Of a DNA stretch of 64,000 nt, positions 51,308-60,677 are shown piece by piece. Each line of letters starts with the position of its first letter. Position 1 is the stretch's first letter. A program made the translations under genes and the position numbers. Source of the stretch: Halorussus lipolyticus (GTDB lineage Archaea > Halobacteriota > Halobacteria > Halobacteriales > Haladaptataceae); assembly GCF_029338375.1 (NCBI RefSeq), contig NZ_CP119804.1, positions 1,694,955 through 1,758,954 on the forward strand, read 5' to 3'. The notes beneath the pieces were generated by a model. The model had not been told where the DNA came from and ran no database searches. It saw only the letters and a list, made by a program, of their open reading frames with translations.

Positions 51308-51596
51308 TCGGCGTGACAAGTGGGCGGAGGCGTCTTGTAGTTTCTGCTTGGACCGGCACGACTACGGATAGAGAAATAAAATTAATTCTCTTAGCAAGAG
51401 AAATAGATTTTAAACATCTACAGAAGATTCCGATACCGAACAGAATTCCCTGTCGCGTCTCGGAGGAGTCGGGGTCGGACGATTTCCGGCGAACGCTCGC
51501 CGACACGCCCCCAACCAATCTATATAGTTTAGGGTGTCAAATATATACTTTCTGCGCTACGTTTATGAGGTTCAGGCTGGTAGTTGCGACCAACCA

Positions 51597-52616
51597 ATGA
51601 CCGAGGGAAGTGGGGTTCAGACGCTCCGACGCGACGCACCGATACCCGAGGACGACGCCCGAACAGACGCCGGAACCGCCGAGTGGGCCGAACTGAGTTC
51701 CCGCGCCGAACCCGCCACGCTGGCGCGGTTCGACCGCCCGCGGACCGACGACCGGACCACGCTCGCGGTGTTCGCCGACCCGCACCTCTCGACCGACAAG
51801 GAGGGCACGTGGAAGGCCTACCACCGGACCGAACAGCGCCTTCGCGCCGCGGTCGCCGACGCCAACGACCGTGACGTAGACGGCGTGATTCTGGCGGGCG
51901 ACCTGACCGAGGACGGCCGCCCCGAGGACTTCGACGGCGTGGCCGACGCGCTGGCCGACCTGAACGCGCCGTTCGTCGCGGTGCCGGGCAACCACGACGT
52001 GCCCAAGTCCTTCGACGACCACGACACCCCACCGGTCTCCGAGTTCGCCGACCGGTTCGCGCCCGACGAGTTCCCCTACCGCCAGCGCCTCGGCGGCGTG
52101 GACGTGCTGGGCCTGAACTCGGCGTCCTCGCCCGACGGGGAACTCGACGCCACCCACGACGGCGCGATTTCCGAAAATCAACTCGCGTGGTTGGAATCCA
52201 CCCTTCCCGAGACCGACACTGCGCTGGTCGTCAGCCACCACAACCCGCCGGGCCTCGAATCCCACCTCGCCGAGAACCACTACGCGCCTCACCCGCCGGT
52301 CGGGGACTCCTCGGCGTTCGTGGACGCCCTCGCGGGCCACGACGCGCTCCACCTCTCGGGCCACGTCCACCTGCCCGCCGCCATCTCGGGCGACGTTCGA
52401 GGACTGGTCTGCCCGGCGCTCTCGTCGTTCCCGCAGGCCTACGTCCTCGCCGAGGTCGGTCCCGAGGGCACGACCCTCCGGATGGTCCCGGTCGCCGACC
52501 CCGCAGGCGTCACTGAAGCCCACGACCTCGCGCGAACTCACTCCGACCGAAGCGCCGACATCGCCGAGATGGTCGAGCGCCAACTCGCGGACCTCCCGCT
52601 GGCCGACGAGCGGTAG
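51597..52616 (+). CDS. Metallophosphoesterase (calcineurin-like)
   Basis: 339 residues from ATG 51597; TTTATGAG about 30 bases upstream is a likely TATA box. Motifs: FADPHLS (D-x-H), GDLTEDG (GD), PGNHDVP (GNHD), VVSHHNPPG (H) and LHLSGHVHLP (GHxH), the complete dinuclear metal site. Class III phosphodiesterase-like order. It could hydrolyse cyclic nucleotides, other phosphodiesters or DNA; the substrate cannot be told. Confidence 0.9.
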   Translation: MTEGSGVQTLRRDAPIPEDDARTDAGTAEWAELSSRAEPATLARFDRPRTDDRTTLAVFADPHLSTDKEGTWKAYHRTEQRLRAAVADANDRDVDGVILAGDLTEDGRPEDFDGVADALADLNAPFVAVPGNHDVPKSFDDHDTPPVSEFADRFAPDEFPYRQRLGGVDVLGLNSASSPDGELDATHDGAISENQLAWLESTLPETDTALVVSHHNPPGLESHLAENHYAPHPPVGDSSAFVDALAGHDALHLSGHVHLPAAISGDVRGLVCPALSSFPQAYVLAEVGPEGTTLRMVPVADPAGVTEAHDLARTHSDRSADIAEMVERQLADLPLADER

Positions 52617-52622
52617 GCGTTT

Positions 52623-52787
52623 TCAGTCCTCGTCGTCTCGGTCGTCGTTTCCCGGCGGACCGCCCGGTTCGGTTTCGGCGGGCGGGCGATACCGCTCCCG
52701 GCCGAAGAAACCCCGGAGCGCCATCGTCGTCCCGATGTAGGAGGCCGTCACGAGGACCAGAAATCCGAGTATCAACTCGAAAACCAT
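52623..52787 (-). CDS. Small single-helix membrane protein
   Basis: 54 residues from ATG 52787. One helix MVFELILGFLVLVTASYIGTTMAL, then a basic and proline/acidic tail (RGFFGRERYRPP...NDDRDDED). Short haloarchaeal protein of unknown function, convergent with the phosphoesterase. Confidence 0.6.
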   Translation of the reverse strand: MVFELILGFLVLVTASYIGTTMALRGFFGRERYRPPAETEPGGPPGNDDRDDED

Positions 52788-52886
52788 CGTACCGAAGACT
52801 CCTCCACCGCGGATGTAAATTTGGCGCATCCACCGGCCGAGTAAATCGCCGGAGCGCCTTTGAGCGCACGGCCCGTCCCTTTTCGT

Positions 52887-53666
52887 ATGGAGGAGACTGC
52901 TTCGCCCGCCGACTCCATCGACCGGGTGCTGGTGGCGGGGGCGACCGGACGCACCGGCCGAGAGATTCTGCGGACGCTCGAATCGACCGACTTCGAGGTC
53001 GTCGGCCTCGCGCGGTCGCTGGACGACCGAGGAGAACTCCTCGCTCGCGGGGCCGACGAGGTGGTGGTCGGCGACCTCCTCGAACCGCGGGACGCCGCCC
53101 GCGCGGTCCGTGGCTGTGACGCCGTGCTGTGCGCGGTCGGAAGCGGCCCGACGCTCGCGCCGCTCTTTGGCGAACCGCTAGTTGACGGCGAGGGCGTCCG
53201 GAACCTCGTCACCGCGGCGGTGGCCGCCGACTGCGAGGCCGTCGTCTTCGAGAGTTCCATCGGCGTCGGCGACTCCGAGAGCGGGATGCCCGCCGGGTTC
53301 CGCATGGTCCTCGGCCCGATTCTGAGAGCGAAAAACGACTCGGAGGCCGCGCTCCGGTCGTCGGGACTCCGATACACGATTCTGCGGCCCGGCGGTCTGA
53401 CCGACGCGCCAGCAACCGGCAACGTGGTCGTCGGCGAGGGCGGCGCGACCGTTTCGGGGACGATTCCGCGGGCGGACGTGGCCCGGTTGATGGTCGCCGC
53501 GCTGTTCACGCCGGAGGCGAGCAATCGGACCTTCGAGGTGGTCTCGCGGTCCGGACTCCACGGGACTCCTCGGGGACTGGTCGAACTCGACTGGCAGTAC
53601 CCCGACGACCGCGGCCCGGTCAAGATAGAAGTCGAAGAGAGTGAGGACGACGAAGACGCAGAATAG
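52887..53666 (+). CDS. NAD(P)H-binding atypical short-chain dehydrogenase
   Basis: 259 residues from ATG 52887. DRVLVAGATGRTGREILRTL is the nucleotide-binding GxTGxxG motif. RAVRGCDAVLCAVGSGPT, VVFESSIGVGDSESGMPAG and LRYTILRPGGLTDAPATGNV match atypical SDR (NAD(P)-binding, NmrA/HSCARG-like) proteins. It lacks the YxxxK catalytic pair in its normal place, so it may be a sensor or an isomerase rather than an oxidoreductase. Confidence 0.85.
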   Translation: MEETASPADSIDRVLVAGATGRTGREILRTLESTDFEVVGLARSLDDRGELLARGADEVVVGDLLEPRDAARAVRGCDAVLCAVGSGPTLAPLFGEPLVDGEGVRNLVTAAVAADCEAVVFESSIGVGDSESGMPAGFRMVLGPILRAKNDSEAALRSSGLRYTILRPGGLTDAPATGNVVVGEGGATVSGTIPRADVARLMVAALFTPEASNRTFEVVSRSGLHGTPRGLVELDWQYPDDRGPVKIEVEESEDDEDAE

Positions 53667-53672
53667 GCCGCC

Positions 53673-54536
53673 TCAGATGGCGTTCGAGGCGTGGAATCGG
53701 TCCACCGACCACCCGGTGACGCCGTTGTCGTACTCGATTTTCCACCACGTGTAGCCGTCTTCGGTGACGTAGCCGTCTTGGACGTAGCCGACTTCGCCGA
53801 CCGGGTTGGTGTGGATTACGTTGTCCGCGATGTCGGGGTCGCTCCGGACGTTGACCTCGGCGGTCGTGACGACGCCCTCGCCGATGTCGAAGCGGACGCC
53901 GAGCGTGGTGCCCTGCACGTAGTTCATGTAGGTGCCCCAGTCCCACGTCGAACCGGGGTCGGTGTGGGAGTTGTAGCCGCAGTCGTAAGGGTCGGGAACC
54001 TGATGGTGGCCGATGATACCGCCGATGCCGTCGTAGGGGTCGCAGGGTGCGACGCCCGAGGGCCGGGTCAGCGGGATGTTGCACTTGTCGGCGAGGTACC
54101 GGACGACTTTCGCCGACGACCGGTAGAGTTCGTCGGTGAAGGTGGTCTCGTCGGTGTACCCCTCGTGTTCAAAGCCCAGCGAGGTGTCGTTGTAGCCGCC
54201 GTTGCCCGCGTGCCACCCGATGTCGCCGCGGTTGAGCATCTTCGTGATTTCGGCGTTGCTGTCGTTCTCGATGACGTAGTGCGTGCTGACGTTCGCGTCG
54301 GGATTCTTGAACCAGCTAATCGTCCCCTCGTAACTGCCCTCGGTGACGTGGATGATTATCCACCGCATCTCGGAGGGACTGCGAGTGGCTTGGGTGTAGT
54401 TGCTCGAATCGGCGGGTTCCCACCGCATGCTGGGTTGCGGGGAGTATGCACTTGCGGAGTTCGATGCACCAATCAGGGCTCCTGCGGCCGCGGTCGAACC
54501 GGCGACCTGCAGGAAGCGTCGTCGTGACGGAGCCAT
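53673..54536 (-). CDS. Tat-exported N-acetylmuramoyl-L-alanine amidase with SH3b-like domain
   Basis: 287 residues from ATG 54536. Tat signal APSRRRFLQVAGSTAAAGALIGASNSASA. The amidase_2/PGRP domain has likely zinc ligands H63 (WIIIHVTEG), H177 (GHHQVP) and D193 (HTDPGSTWDW), and an acidic catalytic residue in GFEHEGYT near 123. Residues 220-285 look like a bacterial SH3 domain (VTTAEVNVRSDPDIADNV...WWKIEYDNGVTGWS). It cleaves peptidoglycan, which archaea lack, so the target is probably bacterial walls. Confidence 0.88.
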   Translation of the reverse strand: MAPSRRRFLQVAGSTAAAGALIGASNSASAYSPQPSMRWEPADSSNYTQATRSPSEMRWIIIHVTEGSYEGTISWFKNPDANVSTHYVIENDSNAEITKMLNRGDIGWHAGNGGYNDTSLGFEHEGYTDETTFTDELYRSSAKVVRYLADKCNIPLTRPSGVAPCDPYDGIGGIIGHHQVPDPYDCGYNSHTDPGSTWDWGTYMNYVQGTTLGVRFDIGEGVVTTAEVNVRSDPDIADNVIHTNPVGEVGYVQDGYVTEDGYTWWKIEYDNGVTGWSVDRFHASNAI

Positions 54537-54699
54537 GCGCCCAAACATAATAACTCCGAACTGAAATAATTTTCTAGCTTTTTACTTCGAATTTATTTGG
54601 TGGGGCGGTGGGGTTGCTGGTCGGTGGCGGTTGCTGTCGAGCAGTTGCTGGTCGAGTGCAATCGCCAGAAAAGCGGTGGCCGCAGGAGGAGACCGAGCG

Positions 54700-55776
54700 T
54701 CAGTCGGCCGCGATGGGTGTTCGACGCTCCGCGTCGGCCAGTTCCAGCACGTCGTCGAAGAAGCCGAGGGTGTCGTGCGGGCCGGGGTTGGCCTCGGGGT
54801 GGTACTGGCGCGTGATGATGTCGAGTTCGTCGCTTTCCAGTCCTTCGGGGGTGTCGTCGTTGACGTTGACCTGCGTGACTTCGAGGTCACCGGGTTCGGC
54901 GACGGTGTAGCCGTGGTTCTGGGTCGTCATGACCACCTTGTCGGTCCGGAGGTCACGAACCGGTTGGTTGACGCCGCGGTGACCGAAGTCCATCTTCTCG
55001 GTGGTGCCGCCCAGCGCGCGGGCGATGATTTGCTGGCCGAGACAGATGCCCGCGAGCGGAACCTCGCCGACGAATTCGGAGACGAGCGACTGCGCGGACT
55101 CGAAGTTCGCGGGGTCGCCGGGACCGTTCGAGAGGAACAGCACGTCGGGGTCGAGGTCGGCGACTTCGGCGGGTTCGACGTCGTAGGGCAGGACGTGAAC
55201 CGTCGCGTCGCGTTCGAGGAGCGACTCTCTGATACTTCCCTTCGCGCCACAGTCCACCAGCGCCACATCGAGGTCCTCGGCCCCACTCTCGGGGGTGTAG
55301 GTCTCGCGCTCCGCGACGCTGACCTGCGCGCCGATGTCCTCGTGGTCGCTCATTCCGGGACAGTCGGCGAGGGCCGCCTTGGCCTCCTCGGGCGAGGCGT
55401 CGGGTCCGGCCGAGATGCCGCACTTCATCGCACCGCCCTCTCGAATCTGGCCCACGAGGTCGCGGGTGTCGAGGTGGTCCACCGCGGGAACGTCCTCGGA
55501 TTCGAGCCACTGGGCCACGTCGTCGGTGAGTTCCCGCGCGACGACCGCGCTCGGGTGGACTCGCTCGTCCTCGAAGCGTTCGTCTCGGACGCCGTAGTTC
55601 CCGATGAGTGGGTAAGCGAACGTCAGGACCTGCTCCTCGTAAGAGGGGTCGGTCAGACTCTCCTCGTACCCGGTGTATGCGGTCGTGAATACCAGTTCCC
55701 CGTGGGACGTACCCGGAGCGCGACAGCGTGCCTCCACGACACTGCCACCCTCCAACGCTACGTATGCGGCCGACAT
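54700..55776 (-). CDS. carA: Carbamoyl-phosphate synthase small subunit
   Basis: 358 residues from ATG 55776. The N-terminal CPSase domain (YVALEGGSVVEARCRAPGTSHGELVFTTAYTGYEESLTDPSY) is followed by a class I glutamine amidotransferase domain with the nucleophile Cys in GICLGQQIIARALGG, LSNGPGDPANF, and the His/Glu of QYHPEANPGPHDT. It supplies ammonia from glutamine to CarB for arginine and pyrimidine synthesis. carB is not in the window. TATA box TTTATA (55807-55802) gives a leaderless mRNA. A palindrome upstream points to Lrp-type control. Confidence 0.95.
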   Translation of the reverse strand: MSAAYVALEGGSVVEARCRAPGTSHGELVFTTAYTGYEESLTDPSYEEQVLTFAYPLIGNYGVRDERFEDERVHPSAVVARELTDDVAQWLESEDVPAVDHLDTRDLVGQIREGGAMKCGISAGPDASPEEAKAALADCPGMSDHEDIGAQVSVAERETYTPESGAEDLDVALVDCGAKGSIRESLLERDATVHVLPYDVEPAEVADLDPDVLFLSNGPGDPANFESAQSLVSEFVGEVPLAGICLGQQIIARALGGTTEKMDFGHRGVNQPVRDLRTDKVVMTTQNHGYTVAEPGDLEVTQVNVNDDTPEGLESDELDIITRQYHPEANPGPHDTLGFFDDVLELADAERRTPIAAD

Positions 55777-55825
55777 TACGAGATTCATACGGAATCCCGG
55801 TGTATAAACCTTGCTTTCGTAGCGA

Positions 55826-55844
55826 GATTACGAATTTCGTAATC
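55826..55844. promoter_or_regulatory. Palindromic operator between carA and the Lrp gene
   Basis: GATTACGAATTTCGTAATC: perfect 9-bp arms around one central base. It lies about 17 bases upstream of the carA TATA box and 35 bases before the Lrp start codon, so a bound dimer could affect both. Confidence 0.7.
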
Positions 55845-55878
55845 ATCAAGTGGTACCCCCGTCTATCCACACATCTCC

Positions 55879-56292
55879 ATGGACGAACTGGACCGCGAAA
55901 TCCTCTCCATCCTGCGCCGAGACGCCCGAAAGCCCTACACCGAAATCGCCGAGGAGGTCGGCACTTCCGAAGGGACCGTTCGCAATCGGGTCGAACGAAT
56001 GACCGACGAGGGGGTCATCGAACGCTTCACGGTCGCCACCCGGACCGGTAACGTCAAAGCGATGATAGAACTCGACGTGGCGGTGGACGTGAACACCTCT
56101 GACCTCGGCGAGGACGTCGCCGACTGGGAGCAGGTGGACTTCGTTTGGCAGGTATCGGGCGAGGAGGACATCGTGTTGGTCGTGGACGCCGCCGACACCC
56201 AGAGCGTGAACCAACTGATTTCGAAGGCCCGCGAGTTGGAGGAAGTCGTCAACACCAAGACGCGCCTGATTCTGGACGAGAAACTGGGGTGA
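55879..56292 (+). CDS. Lrp/AsnC family transcription regulator
   Basis: 137 residues. N-terminal HTH: MDELDREILSILRRDARKPYTEIAEEVGTSEGTVRNRVERMTDEGVIERFTV. The C-terminal RAM/ligand domain (VKAMIELDVAVDVNTSDLGEDVADWEQVDFVWQVSGEEDIVLVVDA) is complete. It is divergent from carA, with a palindrome between them, so control of arginine or glutamine-linked synthesis and of itself is likely (inference). Confidence 0.92.
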   Translation: MDELDREILSILRRDARKPYTEIAEEVGTSEGTVRNRVERMTDEGVIERFTVATRTGNVKAMIELDVAVDVNTSDLGEDVADWEQVDFVWQVSGEEDIVLVVDAADTQSVNQLISKARELEEVVNTKTRLILDEKLG

Positions 56293-56896
56293 TTGCCGGT
56301 CGTTAGTGGGGTCGGTTCGAATCTCGAAAGACGGTTCGATTCGAGCTAGAGACGTGTCTTTGTTTCTTAAAAGATTGTATATTGGGCCGAGACAATTGTA
56401 GTTGATTCTCTAAATCGCGCGGCGTCGTTCCGAGCGGAATCTGCCCGGACGACGAGCGCCGAGACGATTTCGGAACTCGAAACGACGGTGACGAGAGAGA
56501 CACAAGAGATGTGAGTGAGACAACGGAAGTGCCGAGAAGCTAGCTTCAGGCTTGAACAAAGCCGTCTACCGCCCTGCTCCGCGACCGCACAGCACCGCAA
56601 CCGCGGGCCACACCCTCCCCAACCGATTGCGGTCCTCGGCCTTCGGCCTGCGGTCCTCATCCCTCGCGCGGTTCGGCGCAGTCACAAGAGACACCGGCGG
56701 ACAATCCGCGTCCGCCGAGCAGTCACTCGCTTCGCTCGTGACGACCGCGCCAGCACGCGCCGGGTCGAAAATCAGGAGCGCGCCGAACCGTCGGTATCTC
56801 GACCACCTGTCGTGATTACTCTTGGCCGAAAAAACGGAGAACTCGAAACCGAATCCTGAGCTATTCTGGGGCGTTGGAGACCGAGGAGCGTTTGCC
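56293..56896 (+). other. Intergenic region with a dispersed repeat
   Basis: About 600 bases without a convincing gene. The stretch 56530-56680 (GCTAGCTTCAG..., ACCGCGGGCC...CTCCCCAACC, CTCATCCCTCGCGCG) is related, in opposite orientation, to 61760-61950. ORFs here are poor in composition. Confidence 0.6.
56530..56680 (+). repeat. Dispersed intergenic repeat, copy 1
   Basis: Shares GCTAGCTTCAG, ACCGCGGGCC and CTCCCCAACC blocks, in the same order, with the reverse complement of copy 2 near 61,760-61,950. Coverage between the blocks is imperfect. No ORF or clear terminal inverted repeat. Confidence 0.6.
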
Positions 56897-58714
56897 TCAG
56901 TTACCCCGGCCCGGTCCGTCGTCGAAAGTGACCTCGGCGATGCGGGTGTTGTAGGGGTCCCGCTCCTCGGCCTCCGGCGGAATCTCGATGTCGGGCGAGT
57001 ACTGGCTCACGGTCCAGAACGTCCCGGCCGAGGGGTCCACCGAGACGCCGTTGTAGTCGCCCCAGCGCAGGGGGTTGCCCGGCGTGCCGAAGCCCTCGCC
57101 GAAGTCGTAGTTCGATTCGCCGTCTTGGACGACCACCGAGTCCTCCAGTTGGCCCTGCGCGAAGTCGTCGGTCCGGCCCGCCACGACCGACTGGATGTAG
57201 GTGTCGGGTCCGCTGACGTTGTGGGCCATCACCATCGTGCCGTCGTCGGCCCCGACCGTCGGGATGTAGTAGGAGGTCCCGGCCTCGCCGTAGACCCCGC
57301 TCTGGACCACCGAGCGCGAGGCCACGTCGATTTCGTACCACCGAATCGCGGCCACCGCGGTGCCGTCGCCGTCCCAGTCGTACTGGATGGTGTGGGCGGT
57401 CCAGAGCGACCCGCCGTCCAAGTCGGCGTTCATCAGGCGCGTGCCGAGGGTGTCCACGAGGTCGGTCGCGTCGCCGCCCTTCTGGCGCGCTGGCGGCGGG
57501 AAACTGTAGGGAGCCACGTCGAGCGTGTAGCACTCCAGACTCGGGTCCTCGAGCGGGTCGGTCAACTCCCAGAGCGTCAGCGTCTCAGGGCTGGGGTCCG
57601 GGAAGGGGAAGTCGCTGTTCACCAGATAGTAGGTCTCGGACTCCCCGCCCGTGAACGGTTGGAGCGCGGGTTGGACCGTGAACGTCAACCCGTCGGAGTC
57701 CGGGTCGTTCATCTCGGTGAAGTGGTACGCCGTGACCTCCTGCCCGGCGTACATCGCAGACTTGTCGAGGGTGACCATCGTAATCTCGAACTCGGCCCCG
57801 AAGAAGTTCTGGGTCAGGTAGAGGGCGTCGTCGCCGACCCCGAGCGGCGGGTAGTCCACCAAGCCCTCGTTGTTCAGCGGCGGAATCCGGTAGACGTACC
57901 ACTTGCCGTTGGGGTTGCTGGTCGCCGAGACGGCGATGACCCACCACCCCTGCGGCGGGCGACTGACCTGCTGGTCGGCGTACTCGCCCTCCTCCAAGGT
58001 CTCGCGGTCGATGACCTCGCCGTCGGTCGTGATGCCCGGTTCGTACTGGGTCGCCGAGACGACGAACCGGTCGGCGTCGCGGTCGTAGCGCGCTCGGGGG
58101 TCGAAGACGAACGGTTCGCCGTAGAAGAACCCGCCTTCCGGTTCCGGAATCACCGGCTTCCAGAGGCGTTCGAGCGGGACCTGATGCTCGATTTTCCCGG
58201 CCTGCTTGTTGAAGATAGCCACCTGCCGGTTGAGCGCGTGGACGAGTTTCCCGTTGCCCGCCGCGACCTGCGAGTCCGAGGGGACGCCGCCCCGCGTGCC
58301 GGAGGCGTTCACGCCGTCGTACTCGGTCAGTACGTCGAGGAGACCAGACTCGTCGGCGTTGGTCTCTCGGGACTCCTGCCGAGGAGGCTGTTCGCCCCCT
58401 GCGCTCCGGGCCGACTCTCGCAGGTCGGCCGCCGCCTCGCTGTTCGGCGTCGCCGCCCCGAGCGACCCGGTTTCGCCGCGGGCCTGCTCGGCGCGAATCT
58501 GACCGAAGTTGATGGTGTCGCCCGTGTACGTCCGCTCGAACGGACCCGACGCGCAGTCGTTCTGTGCGGTCGCTACCTCGCCGCCGAAGTTCAGGAGCGA
58601 GAGGCCGCCGATGCCGACACCGGTCGCCTGAAGCAGTTGGCGTCGGTCCATCGAGAGTCGGTCGTCGGTACTGGCCGAATCCTCGCCGTGCTGGCGCTTT
58701 TCGTCTTGTCTCAT
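56897..58714 (-). CDS. Large Tat-exported protein of unknown function
   Basis: 605 residues from ATG 58714. Residues 1-50 include the Tat signal DRRQLLQATGVGIGGLSLLNFGG. The mature part has repeated strand motifs (VSATQYEPG, WWVIAVSATSNPNGKWYVYRIP, ALYLTQNFFGAEFEITMVTLDKS, WYEIDVASRSVVQSGVYGEAGTSYYIPTVGADDGTMVMAHNVSG) that suggest a seven-bladed beta-propeller. Family not named with certainty. Secreted or wall-associated. It stands alone with gaps on both sides. Confidence 0.75.
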   Translation of the reverse strand: MRQDEKRQHGEDSASTDDRLSMDRRQLLQATGVGIGGLSLLNFGGEVATAQNDCASGPFERTYTGDTINFGQIRAEQARGETGSLGAATPNSEAAADLRESARSAGGEQPPRQESRETNADESGLLDVLTEYDGVNASGTRGGVPSDSQVAAGNGKLVHALNRQVAIFNKQAGKIEHQVPLERLWKPVIPEPEGGFFYGEPFVFDPRARYDRDADRFVVSATQYEPGITTDGEVIDRETLEEGEYADQQVSRPPQGWWVIAVSATSNPNGKWYVYRIPPLNNEGLVDYPPLGVGDDALYLTQNFFGAEFEITMVTLDKSAMYAGQEVTAYHFTEMNDPDSDGLTFTVQPALQPFTGGESETYYLVNSDFPFPDPSPETLTLWELTDPLEDPSLECYTLDVAPYSFPPPARQKGGDATDLVDTLGTRLMNADLDGGSLWTAHTIQYDWDGDGTAVAAIRWYEIDVASRSVVQSGVYGEAGTSYYIPTVGADDGTMVMAHNVSGPDTYIQSVVAGRTDDFAQGQLEDSVVVQDGESNYDFGEGFGTPGNPLRWGDYNGVSVDPSAGTFWTVSQYSPDIEIPPEAEERDPYNTRIAEVTFDDGPGRGN

Positions 58715-58917
58715 CGTCGTATCCGTCTTGATACTTGCCCGATTTCCTGTTAGTTAATTAGCTCCTACGCGCCACAGCAGACGGCGAACGAACGTGAAAT
58801 TTTAAGGCAGAAAGCGTGTTACTCAATCGGAACCAGCCGAAAATAGAACTGCGAATGCGACCGAATCCCGGCGACAGAACCGCGACGACCAGATAGACTG
58901 CCGACCGAACCAAGCGG

Positions 58918-59616
58918 TCACTGCGGCGGTTTGCCCACGCCGGGGGTCTCGGTCTCTGCCCCGTCGGGTTGCTGGAGGTACCCCTTTCCCTCGTGAATCC
59001 GGCGGTAGAACAACCTGAGTGCCCGGTTGAACCGGCCGTAGTGGACCTCCGGTTCAACCCGGTCCTCTCGGATGGCCGAGACGATTGCTTCGGGCGAGAA
59101 CTCGTCGGCGTCGATTCTGGTATAGGCCCGCCCGACCTCGACGGGGTAGTGAGCGTCGCTCCCGCCCACTAGCGGCAGGTCGTGAGTGTCGGCCAACTTC
59201 CGAACCCACTGCTCGGTCCGGGGGTGTTTGCCGTTGACCTCGATGGCGTCGAACTCGGCGTCCACCTCCCGGACCGTGCTGTTGCGATACGGATGGGCGA
59301 TGATGGCCGCACACCCCCTGTCGTGGGCGAGTTCGACGGCCTCCTCGGGCGAGAGGACGCCGGGTTCGGTCCGAGTCGGCGGGTCCGGGCCGACCACGAG
59401 GACGTGGCCGTGGGTGGTCGTAATCTCGATGCCCGGAATCGTCCCGGCCACGTCGAACGACCGGTAGTAGTCGTGGTTCGTCAGCGCAACCCCGTCCAAC
59501 CCACGGAGTCGCGCGGCCTCGGTCAGTAGTCGAACCCCCAGCGGGTCGTAGTACTCGGCGGCCCGGTCGTGCCCGTGGAAGAATCGGGTGTGAGAGTGTA
59601 AATCGACGGCGTACAC
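58918..59616 (-). CDS. PHP-domain metal-dependent phosphoesterase
   Basis: 232 residues from GTG 59616. The PHP motifs are in order: VDLHSHTRFFHG (HxH), GLDGVALTNHDYY (TNHD), GIEITTTHGHVLVVG (E and H), AIIAHPYR (H), EVNGKH and VGGSDAHYPVEVGRAYT (D-x-H). PHP proteins of this length hydrolyse phosphoesters such as phosphorylated nucleotides or sugars. The extra tail (FYRRIHEGKGYLQQPDG) is typical of the archaeal group. Confidence 0.9.
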   Translation of the reverse strand: MYAVDLHSHTRFFHGHDRAAEYYDPLGVRLLTEAARLRGLDGVALTNHDYYRSFDVAGTIPGIEITTTHGHVLVVGPDPPTRTEPGVLSPEEAVELAHDRGCAAIIAHPYRNSTVREVDAEFDAIEVNGKHPRTEQWVRKLADTHDLPLVGGSDAHYPVEVGRAYTRIDADEFSPEAIVSAIREDRVEPEVHYGRFNRALRLFYRRIHEGKGYLQQPDGAETETPGVGKPPQ

Positions 59617-59672
59617 GAGAACGTATAATAGCCGGTAGACCTTTGACTTTCTGCCCCCAACTAAGTGGTCAC

Positions 59673-60674
59673 ATGCCCGAGATTTGGGAGGGCTTGGCAG
59701 GGGACGAGGTGGGGACGGGCGACGAGGTGGTGGCCGACGAGGTGGTGGCCGACGGCGGCGTCCCGGACGACCGGGTTCTCGTTCTGAATCCCGTCAGCGG
59801 CGACGGCGACCACCGCGAGCGCGTCCGGAAGTTGGCCGACGAGGCCGGTTTCACCGTCTTGGAGACCCACTCGGCAGGTGAGGCCGTCACCTTCGGGCGA
59901 CTCGCGGGTGAGGCCGGGGCGGACGTGGTGGCGGCCGCGGGCGGCGACGGTACCATCAACGAGGTCGTTCGGGGTCTCGATGCGGCCGACGCCTTCGAGG
60001 ACGTGACCTTCGGCGTCGTCCCGACCGGGACGGGCAACAACTTCGCCGGGAATCTGGGAACCGAGGACATCAGACACGCTTTCGAGGTCCTGATGCGCGG
60101 CGAGCGCCGGCGCATCGACGTGGCGACCGCGGGCGACGACGAGTTGTTCGTCAACTCCTGCATCGCGGGACTGACCGCCGAGGCCAGCGCCTCGACGTCG
60201 CCCGAGATGAAGGACAGACTCGGCATGCTGGCCTACGTCGTCTCGGGCCTCCGGGCGGTTCGGGAGTTCGACGCGCTCCCGCTTTCGGTCGAGGCGGAGT
60301 GTCCCACCGACGCGGACGAGAAATCGTGGTCGGGCGAGGCGGTGATGGTGCTGGTCGGCAACGCCCGGCGGTTCCCGGCGGAGGGGCGCTCGCAGGCCAA
60401 CTGCGAGGACGGCCTGCTGGAGGCGACCATCATCGAGCGAATGCCCTCGACGAACCTGTTGGAGGAGGCCGCGCTCCATCGACTGTTCGGCGACGAGACC
60501 GAACACGTCACCCGACTGCTGGCGTCGGAACTCCACATCGACGTGCGCCGGGACGAACCGGTCGGGTTCAGTTTCGACGGCGAGACCGGCGAGTACGACG
60601 CGCTGGCGATGGGGACCCGCCAGCAGGTGCTGGAGGTCTGTGTCGGCGACGACTACGAACCCAATCCGGAGTAA
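59673..60674 (+). CDS. Diacylglycerol/lipid kinase family protein
   Basis: 333 residues from ATG 59673. VLVLNPVSGDGDHRERV opens the fold. The ATP-binding GGDGTINEVVRGL is followed by FGVVPTGTGNNFAGNLG, the DagK-like catalytic core, then SCIAGLTAEASASTSPEMKDRLGMLAYVVSGLRAVREF. In archaea such enzymes phosphorylate isoprenoid lipids, perhaps for phospholipid turnover; the substrate is not known. Divergent from the PHP gene; the 3' end faces a small HTH gene. Confidence 0.9.
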   Translation: MPEIWEGLAGDEVGTGDEVVADEVVADGGVPDDRVLVLNPVSGDGDHRERVRKLADEAGFTVLETHSAGEAVTFGRLAGEAGADVVAAAGGDGTINEVVRGLDAADAFEDVTFGVVPTGTGNNFAGNLGTEDIRHAFEVLMRGERRRIDVATAGDDELFVNSCIAGLTAEASASTSPEMKDRLGMLAYVVSGLRAVREFDALPLSVEAECPTDADEKSWSGEAVMVLVGNARRFPAEGRSQANCEDGLLEATIIERMPSTNLLEEAALHRLFGDETEHVTRLLASELHIDVRRDEPVGFSFDGETGEYDALAMGTRQQVLEVCVGDDYEPNPE

Positions 60675-60677
60675 AAG

